A program made the position numbers and the translations under genes. Positions 1-10,088 of a DNA stretch of 64,000 bases are shown here, in pieces. The notes beneath the pieces are model-generated. The model was not told the origin of the DNA, did no database searches, and saw only the letters and a list, made by a program, of their open reading frames with translations. Numbering within the stretch: position 1 is the stretch's first letter; each line of letters starts with the position of its first letter. Source of the stretch: Micromussa lordhowensis (lineage: Eukaryota > Cnidaria > Anthozoa > Scleractinia > Lobophylliidae); NCBI GenBank assembly GCA_964020085.1, contig OZ026601.1:460001-524000 (forward strand). Reading direction: 5' to 3'.

Positions 1-487
1 GCTCTCGAACTCGGGGGTATCGAGTTCACTTCTGAAGCTCCAGCCCTTTCGCGTTGTTAAATATTCACTTCTTTTTTATTGCATCTGATTGACAGATAAA
101 AGACCTAAAAAAGGGTGTGAGGAAATTTGCATATGTCTCGTATTAGCGGAATTATTGCATTTCAAACTAAAAAGTCGAACCTCGAGCGCGATTTACGCAA
201 AGAAACTGACATAAAATGAGTTACTTTAGGTATCTGTCAATCAGATGCAATAAAAAAGAAGTGAATATTTAACAACGCGAAAGGGCTGTAGATTCAGAGG
301 TAAACTCGATACCTCTGAGTTCGAGAGCAAAAAACTTAAGCGCCTTTTAAAATTCGATAAAATAAAATCTTTTATAAGGTAATTTAGTCTTTTAGCTTTA
401 ATTTGATATATAACTTGCCTTTGCAGCGAAAATACTCGCGCGACTAGAATTTTTTCCGTGGGCACCTCGTTTTCCTTTACCGAGACC
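1..487. mobile_element. 648-bp foldback element flanked by TTAA, truncated by window edge
   Basis: This is the right-hand part of the element described at 3125-3772. It ends at 487 and is followed by TTAA (488-491). Bases 1-105 are largely the reverse complement of 232-335, so the hairpin character shows even in this partial copy. Confidence 0.7.
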
Positions 488-906
488 TTAAGCCGACTAA
501 AGAATGACTGTAAATTTTGACTGTAAATTTTGCCGTGTTTGCCCCACAACCAAGATGACGTCGGCGACCGTGAAACCTTCTAATCTACATTAAAAAAATA
601 CTACAGAGACCACTATGAATAGGCGTTAAAGATGACCTACATATTTAATACAAAATGTAATATACCATGACATTAAGTAAGGTTATTAAACTTTCACTTA
701 CCAGAAAGCCTTCTCTCCCCAAGGAAAATAACCTCTGCAGAAAAGTTGTTTGTAACTTAAAAATAATGCGCCGGTTCAGAAATTACTCAGAATTACCGAA
801 ACCTGCAACTACACTAAACAAATTGCAACTGAAAAGATCAAGCAGAAAGAGAGGAAACTAAGGTGACTGAAAATGAAAGTCGAAAACTTACCGTCATCAT
901 TCTCCT

Positions 907-1080
907 CATCCTCGGAGACCCAGGGGCAGTTAATGGGGGCGCGAGGAAAATAAATCGGCGCGACGAAAGGTTTCACGAAAGTTTACAAGGACACCTCCTT
1001 GTAAACTTTCGTGAAACCTTTCGTCGCGCCGATTTATTTTCCTCGCGCCCCCATTAACTGCCCCTGGGTCTCCGAGGATG
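907..1080. mobile_element. Palindromic Mutator-type MITE, copy 1
   Basis: A 174-bp palindrome begins CATCCTCGGAGACC and ends with its reverse complement. The arms are 85 bp, look perfect, and surround a 4-base loop (CACC, 992-995). The 9-base direct repeat CATTCTCCT lies on both sides (898-906 and 1081-1089). A 9-bp target duplication is the usual mark of Mutator-like elements. There is no coding capacity. The family assignment rests on the duplication length and the long inverted repeats only. Confidence 0.75.
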
Positions 1081-1273
1081 CATTCTCCTCCATCCTGATC
1101 CTGGAAGCGTGAGAAAGTGCGTCCGCGGAAAAAAAAGTGGCTCCGAAAATGCGGTAAATTGGCCAAAGGGCGGGAAAAACCCCGCCAAACACGAATAATC
1201 ATATGTTCACACTTTTTTTCACTGAGAAAAACTAAGAAAGAATAAAAAAGGCAAACGAACAAACAAATTCAGA

Positions 1274-1307
<34 letters not shown>

Positions 1308-1482
1308 TGGGAAAAAATCCCGTTACGCGGTTTCTCGTTACGCCGTTACGCCGTTACGCCGTTACCCGTTACGCCGTTACGCGTTTTACTAACAACCTTA
1401 AAACCGTTCTGCAAAGTTGACCAAAGTTGAATTGATTGAAATACAAAGCAGTTTTAAATTAACGTTTTTTAGAACGTTTTAA

Positions 1483-2130
1483 GGTCTCCGTAAAGGAAAA
1501 CGAGGTGCCCACGGAAAAAAATTTTTAGTCGCGCGAGTATTTTCGCTGCAAAGGCAAGTTATATATCAAATTTTAGCTAAAAGACTAAATTACCTTATAA
1601 AAGATTTTCTTTTATCGAATTTTAAAAGGCGCTTAAGCTTTTTGCTCTCGAACTCGGGGGTATCGAGTTCACTTCTGAAGCTCCAGCCCTTTCGCGTTGT
1701 TAAATATTCACTTCTTTTTTATTGCATCTGATTGACAGATAAAAGACCTAAAAAAGGGTTTGAGGAAATTTGCATATGTCTCGTATTAGCGGAATTATTG
1801 CATTTCAAACTAAAAAGTCGAACCTCGAGCGCGATTTACGCAAAGAAACTGACATAAAATGAGTTACTTTAGGTATCTGTCAATCAGATGCAATAAAAAA
1901 GAAGTGAATATTTAACAACGCGAAAGGGCTGTAGATTCAGAGGTAAACTCGATACCTCTGAGTTCGAGAGCAAAAAACTTAAGCGCCTTTTAAAATTCGA
2001 TAAAATAAAATCTTTAATAAGGTAATTTAGTCTTTTAGCTTTAATTTGATATATAACTTGCCTTTGCAGCGAAAATACTCGCGCGACTAGAATTTTTTCC
2101 GTGGGCACCTCGTTTTCCTTTACCGAGACC
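1483..2130. mobile_element. 648-bp foldback element flanked by TTAA, middle copy
   Basis: Long inverted repeats (about 1483-1750 and 1865-2130) surround a centre of roughly 110 bp. The ends read GGTCTCCGTAAAGG and CCTTTACCGAGACC. TTAA is present on both sides (1479-1482 and 2131-2134). No transposase frame is present. A TTAA duplication is typical of piggyBac-type transposition, but the termini do not start with the usual CCY, so the superfamily is open. Confidence 0.75.
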
Positions 2131-2549
2131 TTAAGCCGACTAAAGAATGACTGTAAATTTTGACTGTAAATTTTGCCGTGTTTGCCCCACAACCAAGATG
2201 ACGTCGGCGACCGTGAAACCTTCTAATCTACATTAAAAAAATACTACAGAGACCACTATGAATAGGCGTTAAAGATGACCTACATATTTAATACAAAATG
2301 TAATATACCATGACATTAAGTAAGGTTATTAAACTTTCACTTACCAGAAAGCCTTCTCTCCCCAAGGAAAATAACCTCTGCAGAAAAGTTGTTTGTAACT
2401 TAAAAATAATGCGCCGGTTCAGAAATTACTCAGAATTACCGAAACCTGCAACTACACTAAACAAATTGCAACTGAAAAGATCAAGCAGAAAGAGAGGAAA
2501 CTAAGGTGACTGAAAATGAAAGTCGAAAACTTACCGTCATCATTCTCCT

Positions 2550-2723
2550 CATCCTCGGAGACCCAGGGGCAGTTAATGGGGGCGCGAGGAAAATAAATCG
2601 GCGCGACGAAAGGTTTCACGAAAGTTTACAAGGAGGTGTCCTTGTAAACTTTCGTGAAACCTTTCGTCGCGCCGATTTATTTTCCTCGCGCCCCCATTAA
2701 CTGCCCCTGGGTCTCCGAGGATG
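2550..2723. mobile_element. Palindromic Mutator-type MITE, copy 2
   Basis: This is the same palindrome one array unit later, with the same flanking 9-mer. The only difference seen is the 4-base loop at 2635-2638, which reads GGTG, the reverse complement of the CACC in copy 1. The palindrome has therefore flipped relative to its flanks. Confidence 0.75.
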
Positions 2724-2916
2724 CATTCTCCTCCATCCTGATCCTGGAAGCGTGAGAAAGTGCGTCCGCGGAAAAAAAAGTGGCTCCGAAAATGCGGTAA
2801 ATTGGCCAAAGGGCGGGAAAAACCCCGCCAAACACGAATAATCATATGTTCACACTTTTTTTCACTGAGAAAAACTAAGAAAGAATAAAAAAGGCAAACG
2901 AACAAACAAATTCAGA

Positions 2917-2949
<33 letters not shown>

Positions 2950-3124
2950 TGGGAAAAAATCCCGTTACGCGGTTTCTCGTTACGCCGTTACGCCGTTACG
3001 CCGTTACCCGTTACGCCGTTACGCGTTTTACTAACAACCTTAAAACCGTTCTGCAAAGTTGACCAAAGTTGAATTGATTGAAATACAAAGCAGTTTTAAA
3101 TTAACGTTTTTTAGAACGTTTTAA

Positions 3125-3772
3125 GGTCTCCGTAAAGGAAAACGAGGTGCCCACGGAAAAAAATTTTTAGTCGCGCGAGTATTTTCGCTGCAAAGGCAAG
3201 TTATATATCAAATTTTAGCTAAAAGACTAAATTACCTTATAAAAGATTTTCTTTTATCGAATTTTAAAAGGCGCTTAAGCTTTTTGCTCTCGAACTCGGG
3301 GGTATCGAGTTCACTTCTGAAGCTCCAGCCCTTTCGCGTTGTTAAATATTCACTTCTTTTTTATTGCATCTGATTGACAGATAAAAGACCTAAAAAAGGG
3401 TTTGAGGAAATTTGCATATGTCTCGTATTAGCGGAATTATTGCATTTCAAACTAAAAAGTCGAACCTCGAGCGCGATTTACGCAAAGAAACTGACATAAA
3501 ATGAGTTACTTTAGGTATCTGTCAATCAGATGCAATAAAAAAGAAGTGAATATTTAACAACGCGAAAGGGCTGTAGATTCAGAGGTAAACTCGATACCTC
3601 TGAGTTCGAGAGCAAAAAACTTAAGCGCCTTTTAAAATTCGATAAAATAAAATCTTTTATAAGGTAATTTAGTCTTTTAGCTTTAATTTGATATATAACT
3701 TGCCTTTGCAGCGAAAATACTCGCGCGACTAGAATTTTTTCCGTGGGCACCTCGTTTTCCTTTACCGAGACC
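3125..3772. mobile_element. 648-bp foldback element flanked by TTAA, in the GPCR 3' flank
   Basis: This copy lies 3' of the GPCR gene at 3841-4803, with TTAA at 3121-3124 and 3773-3776. The matching flank of the second GPCR (about 5577-5740) has no insertion: where this copy has TTAA-element-TTAA it has a single TCAA at 5667-5670. That empty site supports both the element's borders and the 4-bp duplication. Confidence 0.8.
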
Positions 3773-3840
3773 TTAAGCCGACTAAAGAATGACTGAAGGT
3801 TGACCGAGTATTATGAGTTCCTGCGCTACTTAAAACTCAC

Positions 3841-4803
3841 TTATCTAAAGAGAGTCTTAAGTCCTTCACGATAATTTCTACTGAAAATAACACAGATGCA
3901 AGGATTTATGGCGCAATTTGCGCGAGTCATAAAAAAGGCAACAGAGAAAAAGTATTCAAAGCCACAAGACCACATGTCCGATGCAAAGGAGGCGAGTAAC
4001 GAGTAGAAAGCGAGGGGCAGCCAGCATACTGCAAACCCTAACGCGATAGCAACGGCCATCTTTAATACATTTCGTTCCCTTTGCAGGCGTTGTTGTCTAG
4101 CGCTGACCGATTGCTCGCCGGGAATCTTCTGTGATCTGAGCTTTATATAGATGATAATGTAAAGTATTACTATCAACACCAACGGGATAAAAGTGCACAC
4201 AACAGCAATGGACAAGTAGTAATTCTCAGGGGAAAAGGACTCTCCGAAGGCTTCTTTCCAATGCCGCGAACACACCAACCCTCCTGGGTATTCAACAAGT
4301 TTGACGGCGACGAACTCTGGGGACCCAACTGCCATCGCAACAATCCAAGTGGCGAGAATGAAGAACGGGCACAGCTTTGAACTGATGAGTGGGGAATGGA
4401 GGGGATATACCACAGCTCGAAATCGATCCACTGCTATCAGAACCAGGCTCTGAATAGAGACAGTAGTGGATACAAATACTAAGAAGGCAAGCAGCTTACA
4501 TAAGGCCTGGCCAAGAGGACCATCGATCAGCCAGGAGTCTATATAGACCAGTTGTATCCCCCGAGGAATAATAAAAATCGCAAACAGCAGATCGGACATG
4601 CTCATGTTTACGATAAAAAAGTTGATGGGTTTTCTCATGGTTCTCGTCTTGTAGACAATTATTCCGATGACGATGTTCCCAGCCAGCGAGACAAGGAAAA
4701 TCAGGCAGTAAGCGACGGTTTTTCCGATTTTTTCGGCTGAAGGATTGCTGGGGCAGCTGGATGGCTTTGCTCCATTCATGGTTGTATTAACGTTTTCCGA
4801 CAT
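3841..4803 (-). CDS. Rhodopsin-class GPCR, peptide-receptor-like (paralog 1)
   Basis: This intronless gene encodes a 320-residue seven-helix receptor of class A, most like the cnidarian receptors usually named after neuropeptide FF, tachykinin or orexin receptors. The ligand cannot be read from sequence. Visible class A marks are N43 in helix 1, D71 in SMSDLLF of helix 2, C102 at the start of helix 3 with a partner Cys in the second outer loop (LVCSRHW), DRF at 126-128 in place of DRY, CWLP in helix 6, and NPCIC in place of NPxxY in helix 7. The N-terminus has likely N-glycosylation sites around NVNTT. I start at MSENVN (4803), because the paralog has the matching start MPENVN and the open frame upstream to 5052 begins with GTG and has no receptor similarity. 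It is a tandem paralog of 5741-6706, about 1.9 kb away on the same strand. Confidence 0.88.
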   Translation of the reverse strand: MSENVNTTMNGAKPSSCPSNPSAEKIGKTVAYCLIFLVSLAGNIVIGIIVYKTRTMRKPINFFIVNMSMSDLLFAIFIIPRGIQLVYIDSWLIDGPLGQALCKLLAFLVFVSTTVSIQSLVLIAVDRFRAVVYPLHSPLISSKLCPFFILATWIVAMAVGSPEFVAVKLVEYPGGLVCSRHWKEAFGESFSPENYYLSIAVVCTFIPLVLIVILYIIIYIKLRSQKIPGEQSVSARQQRLQRERNVLKMAVAIALGFAVCWLPLAFYSLLASFASDMWSCGFEYFFSVAFFMTRANCAINPCICVIFSRNYREGLKTLFR

Positions 4804-5740
4804 TGCCGTTCGGTTTCTTTTTCCGCTCTTTTGCTCATATATAAATGAGTTTTTGCTTTCTTTCCGCCTATTTGTCTTGACATGGAACAGTATTTTCACA
4901 TTCCGGAAAAATCTACTAGAGAAAAACCGCCGAGTAGAAAAAGTAATTTTAAAATGAAAAGACACAAAGCGACTTGTAATTTGCATGTTAGAGCCTTCGG
5001 CTAACAAAAGAAAAACAATAACCAGCGGGACTGCTTCAGAAACAGTTAGCACACAAATATATTTTGAGCTCAGCCGAGGACAAATACAGGGTTTTTTCTC
5101 GAATATACAGGTTTATTATCCCAGGAAAGGGACTAGTGTGTAGTATATGATTGGATGTGCCTTGTATAAGGCTGATTGGCTTGAGAATTAAGTTCAGACT
5201 TGGGTTGCTGAACATGACGGTCTGTTGTAAACTAAGTAAAGTTTGCAGCTTATCAAGATAATGTTGAGTCGAAGAAAGAGAATAGTGGCAATAAAAGATG
5301 AGAGAAAGTGAGGCTTACATAGAATGTATGTGGAAGAAAATCGTGATTTTACTATTGTACTGTATTGATGTTTTCACGCACTTTATAATTTATTGCTCCC
5401 TAATGAAAAAATTTGTAAACAAGATAAATACAAATAACTAGAAATGAAGGCAACATATTGTCAAAAGAACGGTTATAAACCGGTCTATCCAGTATACCTA
5501 TCGTACATTGAATCAAATATCACAGTATTGAAATAAGTATTATTTACACATTTTATAGGAATTGCTAAAAAGAATGGTTTAAAACCATTCTGCAAAGTGT
5601 CTTTAAAATATAGTTTACATTGAATGAAACAGAAAGCAGTTTTAAATTAACGTTTTTTAAAGCGTTTCAAGTCGACTGAAGAATGACTGAAGGTTGACCG
5701 AGTATTATGAGTTCTGCGCTGCATAAAAAACATGAATCAC
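4804..5740. other. Intergenic spacer between the two GPCR genes
   Basis: I see no exon or RNA gene. Bases 5577-5740 match the 3' flank of the other GPCR copy, including the parts now separated there by the foldback element (about 1395-1478 and 3773-3840). The GPCR duplication therefore carried its 3' flank. The rest is AT-rich unique sequence and presumably holds the promoter of the gene at 3841-4803. Confidence 0.6.
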
Positions 5741-6706
5741 TTATCTAAAGAGAGTCTTAAGTCCTTCACGATAATTTCTACTGAAAATAAAACAGATGCA
5801 AGGATTTATGGCGCAATTTGCGCGAGCCATAAAAAAGGCAACAGAGAAAAAGTATTCGAAGCCACAAGACCATATGTCCGATGCAAAGTACATGAGAAGC
5901 CCTGTGATAGTGAAGGGCAGCCAGCATACTGCAAACCCTAACACAATAGCAATGGCCATCTTTAACACATTTCGTTCCCTTTGCTGACGTTGCTGTCCAG
6001 CGTTGGCTGATTGCTCGCCTGGTTTCCTTTGTGACTTGAGCTTTAAAAAGATGATAATGTAAAGTATGGCTATCACAAAAAACGGGATAAAAACGAATAC
6101 CACAAAAAGTGACAAGTGATAGTTCTCAATGGACGAGGACTCTCCAAAGTATTCTTTCCAATGCAAGCGACAAACAAGTCTCCCTGTATATTCAAGTAGT
6201 TCGGGGGCGAAGAGATACGGGGAGAGAAAAGCCATCGCGACGATCCAGGAGGCGAGAATGAAGAACGAGCACAGCTTTGAACTGATGAGTGGAGGACGGA
6301 AGGGATATACCACAGCTCCAAATCGACCCACTGCTATCAGAACCAGGCTCTGAATAGACACAGCAGTGGAGACATCTGTTAAGAAGATAACAAGCTTACA
6401 TAAGACCTGGCCAAGAGGACCACCGATCAGCCAGGAGTCTATATAGAGCCTTTGCATCTCGGAGGGGAACAACAAAATGGGATACAGCAGATCAGATATA
6501 GCCATGTTTACGATAAAAAAGTTGATGGGTTTTCTCATGGTTTTCGTCTTGTAGACAATGATTCCGACGAGGGTGTTCCCAGTCAGCGAGACAAGAAAAA
6601 TCAGGCAGTAGCCAAACGTTTTTCCTATTTTTTCTGCAGTAGGATTCCAGTCCTCGTAGCTCGATGGCCTTGTCCCATTCATCGTGGTATTCACGTTTTC
6701 CGGCAC
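5741..6706 (-). CDS. Rhodopsin-class GPCR with degenerate DRY motif (paralog 2)
   Basis: This intronless gene encodes a 321-residue seven-helix receptor, collinear with the paralog at 3841-4803. It shares the MxENVNTTMNG start, the helix-1 and helix-2 motifs, CWLP in helix 6 and NPCIC in helix 7. The helix-3 motif is GRFG at residues 127-130 where the paralog has DRFR: GAT has become GGT (6326-6328) and the following CGA has become GGA. The Asp of DRY normally restrains the receptor and forms a salt bridge with the Arg, so signalling may be altered or constitutive; that is inference. The frame is intact throughout, so I treat it as a gene and not a pseudogene. Confidence 0.88.
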   Translation of the reverse strand: MPENVNTTMNGTRPSSYEDWNPTAEKIGKTFGYCLIFLVSLTGNTLVGIIVYKTKTMRKPINFFIVNMAISDLLYPILLFPSEMQRLYIDSWLIGGPLGQVLCKLVIFLTDVSTAVSIQSLVLIAVGRFGAVVYPFRPPLISSKLCSFFILASWIVAMAFLSPYLFAPELLEYTGRLVCRLHWKEYFGESSSIENYHLSLFVVFVFIPFFVIAILYIIIFLKLKSQRKPGEQSANAGQQRQQRERNVLKMAIAIVLGFAVCWLPFTITGLLMYFASDIWSCGFEYFFSVAFFMARANCAINPCICFIFSRNYREGLKTLFR

Positions 6707-8939
6707 TGATTGTTTTTTGGGTTTCTTGTCCCGCCTGCACGCTCACAAACGAGTTTTCTTCTGGTTTGTTTAGCTTATGTCGCTCTATTTATGTTCCACC
6801 AATCGGGAAAAATGTTCTAAAATGTCACTGTCGCGCCAGCATAATGAACAGTCGTTAATTGTTTTCTTTCGTTATTAATTGTTGTGCATCAATTTGTCAA
6901 TTGGTGCAATGCATAGGACTTGTTCAAAGGCTAATATTTTGAGGATAAGATTCTTCAGTTTGGGTTATGTCACATAAACAGTCAGTTTCTTTACAAAGTG
7001 TTTGCACCTGTCTACAAATAGAGAAGGATCTGAGTGGAGGCGGGAGAGGAGAGAGCGTTTAGTTGGTTTTCTCAAAATAATGGATAAACCAGATACTTTT
7101 GTCAAATAAAGAACTACTCAACTACTCTCTCAATTTTCCGAAAAAAAAACGACCATGTCCAAGGTATACGATTACTTGAGCAGCATAACTTGAGTTAGCC
7201 TTTCTTGATTGTCTGTAACATTTCATAGGCCACTAACAATGACTGGTAGGTTTTTGCGAGATCGAGCTAACTACAGCGACTTCGGTTCAGCGTCTAGGGT
7301 TTAACTGCGCTTGATAAAATTCACCTATGTTATTAAAATGAAATTTCCTGAAATTGCAAATTAAATGGGTGTTTGTTAATTTAATAAAACGGTTTATTTT
7401 CAGTGTCTTTTATATGTTTTGTGAGGTTGCTATAGTGTCGGGCATATGTATGCTTGGCAGAAAAAAAATGTATCTACAGTGCTGTAAGTTCTCTAGGAAG
7501 AGTGAAAACGTAACAATTTTGGGCTTTTCTTCAGAGTAGTTTTTTTCTCCGTCAGTAATATCCCAGTTAGGGTTTTCTGTTGTATGCAAAGCAGCTGTCT
7601 GAAAGGAAGAACATATGAGCACCTCACGTGTTACATCTTGCAAATGATTGACAGAAGCTTCCCGTTCATTTATGGTTCCCACACGGTCAAGAAACACCGA
7701 GTTAATTAGGCGTCAGTTTATAAATATTTTCTTTTCTGAGAAAATTAAGACATAGAAAACCTCAATGCCTCGACTGTAACATCTGATAAAACACTCTGAC
7801 ATCTGAGAGTAGCTACCTAAAACTCGACATTGCAAAGTTGGTTATTTCAATTCATAAACTGAAGGTCCCGACAAAACTACTGCTTCCTGCCTTTTCAGGA
7901 TCAAAGATGATAAAGTAAATTATTTACTGCCATGATAATTAATTTGTTTCATTTTAACTCTAACATTGCTCATTCAGCTAAATCTTCATTAACTGTTTGA
8001 TAAACAGGAACGTGCATTTGTCAGTGTTAATGCCAACCTTGTAAACACTTGTCATTTTATGTTGTATTGAAACTGAAGCAGAATTACTCTCTTAATTTCG
8101 CTGGTTTAATTAAAAAATATTTTTTTAAGACAATATTCCGTTTTTCTAAAGGGTTTGGCGTCTATTTACACTCAGTCAGAAGTATTTGTAATTGTTTAAT
8201 AAACCTAAGGGGGAAGAAGGGATGATTCCTTCAAACTGCGTACCACTGTCAAATAAAACTGTTAGACAAGAAACCTTTGTCCACTTTTTGAATCAGAAAT
8301 CAATGATAATCATGTATAATAGTTTTTAATTTATACTGAGCTATTATTTAGTGCTCTGGGATGGGCTTTGCACCATTCACGCCTACAAAGTTAGATTCAG
8401 CTTGACTATTGGTATCATTCTATTTTCATGAGCTTGATTAGCTGTCGTTTAAAAGGATACGGTCAGTAAGCTGGGGTCTTGGGTATGTTGAGAACTTTAA
8501 AAGTAACGAGCCTTCGAAACTAGTACTAGTCTTATTTTGCTCTTTTATCCAGTTTATTTGCATATTTGTTTTTTTGGAAATATGATATGGAATATAGGGA
8601 AATGAAAGAACGTTCGCTGGAAGCGATGAGCAGAAGGTTGAAAGCAGTTCAAAAGACTGGCATTAAGAAACCCTGAAAAACTGATCACTAATCGGCCACA
8701 GATTGTTTTACAGATCTAGGATATAGTTTGAATTTTTAGCTTTGTGCTTTATACTCTAAGAAATTTGAATAGTAATCTATCATTTATTAGAGCTTCATTA
8801 AGCATTATTTGTTTTCTTTCCTTGTTGCTCTTTTTTTATCAAAATAACTCTAAATGGTTATAGGGGCTAACTCGAAAACCTTACGGTTCCTTTAGCCTCT
8901 AGACTCTTTCTTTTAACAATAACTTTCCTTCTTATTTTT

Positions 8940-9036
8940 ACTAATCAACCTGCAATGTATTTAAAGTAATATCCTAAATGAAGCTCATTTGTGGGCCAAT
9001 AAAGGTGGTTGATTGATTGATTGATCGATTGATTGG
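8940..9036 (+). mobile_element. LINE-like 3' tail ending in (TGAT)n
   Basis: The sequence runs from an AT-rich stretch through GGCCAATAAAGGTGG into a short (TGAT)n tract at about 9007-9036. An AATAAA followed directly by a short tandem repeat is the usual look of the 3' end of CR1/L2-type non-LTR retrotransposons. No reverse transcriptase sequence remains nearby. Confidence 0.4.
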
Positions 9037-9238
9037 TGCGCCAGACATGACGAATTCGGCATTATTTCATTAAAAACTTCAAAATCATCTTTTTCCTGGT
9101 TTTCCCTGCGATATAACTTGACAAGCACCAGCAAAACCATAAACAGTAGCTAGGCCGCCCACAACATAAGCACAAAAAACGTTGTTATTCTTGTGCTTTT
9201 ACTTATGTCAAATACGCTGCTGTAAGCATTGCTAAGCA

Positions 9239-9475
9239 TAAAGGTACTGGCAAAAGAGGACACATTGTTGCTCATGATGTTTCTTGGGCGTGCAAACGCG
9301 TGGGACACAAAATGAATGTTGTGCAAACTGGGAAACATTTGTTGCGGACACAAAATGATCCGACCAAAATCAGAAACACTTTTTGTGTCCGCAACAAATG
9401 TTGCGCGCACGGGCAAACATTTGTGTCGGCAACAATGTGTCCGCAACAATGTGTCCTCGTTGCCAGTACCTTAAG
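9239..9475. mobile_element. MITE with about 30-bp terminal inverted repeats
   Basis: The left end reads AAGGTACTGGCAAAAGAGG and the right end is its near reverse complement (CCTCGTTGCCAGTACCTT). Internal GGACACAAAATG/TGTGTCCGCAAC segments are also inverted. AAGCAT occurs just outside both ends, which suggests a short target duplication of hAT type. There is no coding content. Confidence 0.6.
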
Positions 9476-10082
9476 CATTAGACCATGCTGTGACGAGGAG
9501 GTATGGAACCCAAAGTAAGAGAATGATCCATTCTGCGCATGCCTAGGTGTTTATGCCTGTGTACGCCTCTTCAGTCTTCCCATGATTCCATAAAGTCGTA
9601 TCATTTATGGCTTGCATTTTTCTTGGGTCGTTTTTCTTCCCGCCGCGTTTTTCTTCTCCTATTTAAATTTGAAGCGTGACAGTAATATTGCATCTCATTC
9701 TAGAAAACGTCTTTCAAAAAATTAACATTTTTATTGGGTAAATAAGGTACAGTATTTTCAAATATACAGTTAGCGCATTTGGAAATATCGCCCTATAGTA
9801 CATACGTATATATGCCTTTTTAAAATAGTTACGATTAATTTTCAAGAAATTTTGACAAATGCAATCGGTTGTAATTCCTCTAAAAAATGGAACAACGTAG
9901 GCTTTCCTAACGTGGATTTTATAAAAAAAAATATTTGTCAATTTAGTCAGTTGTTTTTAAAATTAATAATTTAACTGATCCCTCAAAACTGTTATTAGTT
10001 CCTTTCACACTTCACGATAATATTTTATGTTTGACATACATGACACTACTAATTTTAACAACCTAGATTCATTTGTTGCTTA

Positions 10083-10088
10083 TTTATT
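10083..10088 (-). promoter_or_regulatory. Candidate SCAP poly(A) signal
   Basis: AATAAA on the minus strand overlaps the SCAP stop codon. If used, the 3' UTR would be only a few tens of bases. A second AATAAA lies about 350 bp further downstream near 9729-9734. Confidence 0.4.

Larger units (their letters stand above)
1..3795. repeat. Tandem array of a 1642-1643 bp unit
   Basis: Two full units (about 511-2153 and 2154-3795) follow a partial one (1-510) that continues off the left edge. The copies are almost identical. I see single-base differences (for example near 115 and 2015) and one small inversion inside a palindrome. The repeat breakpoint is at the GACTG before 511, 2154 and 3796: after it copies 1 and 2 continue into the next unit, while the last copy runs into the 3' flank of the neighbouring GPCR gene. 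Each unit carries a palindromic Mutator-type MITE, an A-run of about 23-25 bases (near 1285 and 2927), a short GTTACGCC-type octamer repeat (about 1322-1384 and 2964-3026) and a 648-bp foldback element. Open frames of 64-110 codons repeat with the unit and look like nothing known, so I do not call them genes. Confidence 0.9.
6747..10086. other. Noncoding interval between GPCR2 and the SCAP 3' end
   Basis: There is no recognisable exon. It contains the upstream region of the second GPCR, a LINE-like tail ending in a TGAT microsatellite (about 8950-9036), a MITE (9239-9475) and a possible distal poly(A) signal for SCAP (TTTATT on this strand near 9729). The short open frames here show no family features. 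Confidence 0.6.

Noticed and set aside
930..1262. Repeated 110-codon frame inside the left array
   Set aside because: It runs through the palindromic MITE, so part of the same peptide appears on both strands; a product of the inverted repeat and not a gene.
4804..5052. 83-codon N-terminal extension of GPCR paralog 1
   Set aside because: The frame opens with GTG, the second GPCR starts at the equivalent MxENVN, and the extension has no receptor or signal-peptide character.
9150..9518. Overlapping 70-100 codon frames on both strands
   Set aside because: They are translations of the inverted repeats of a MITE.
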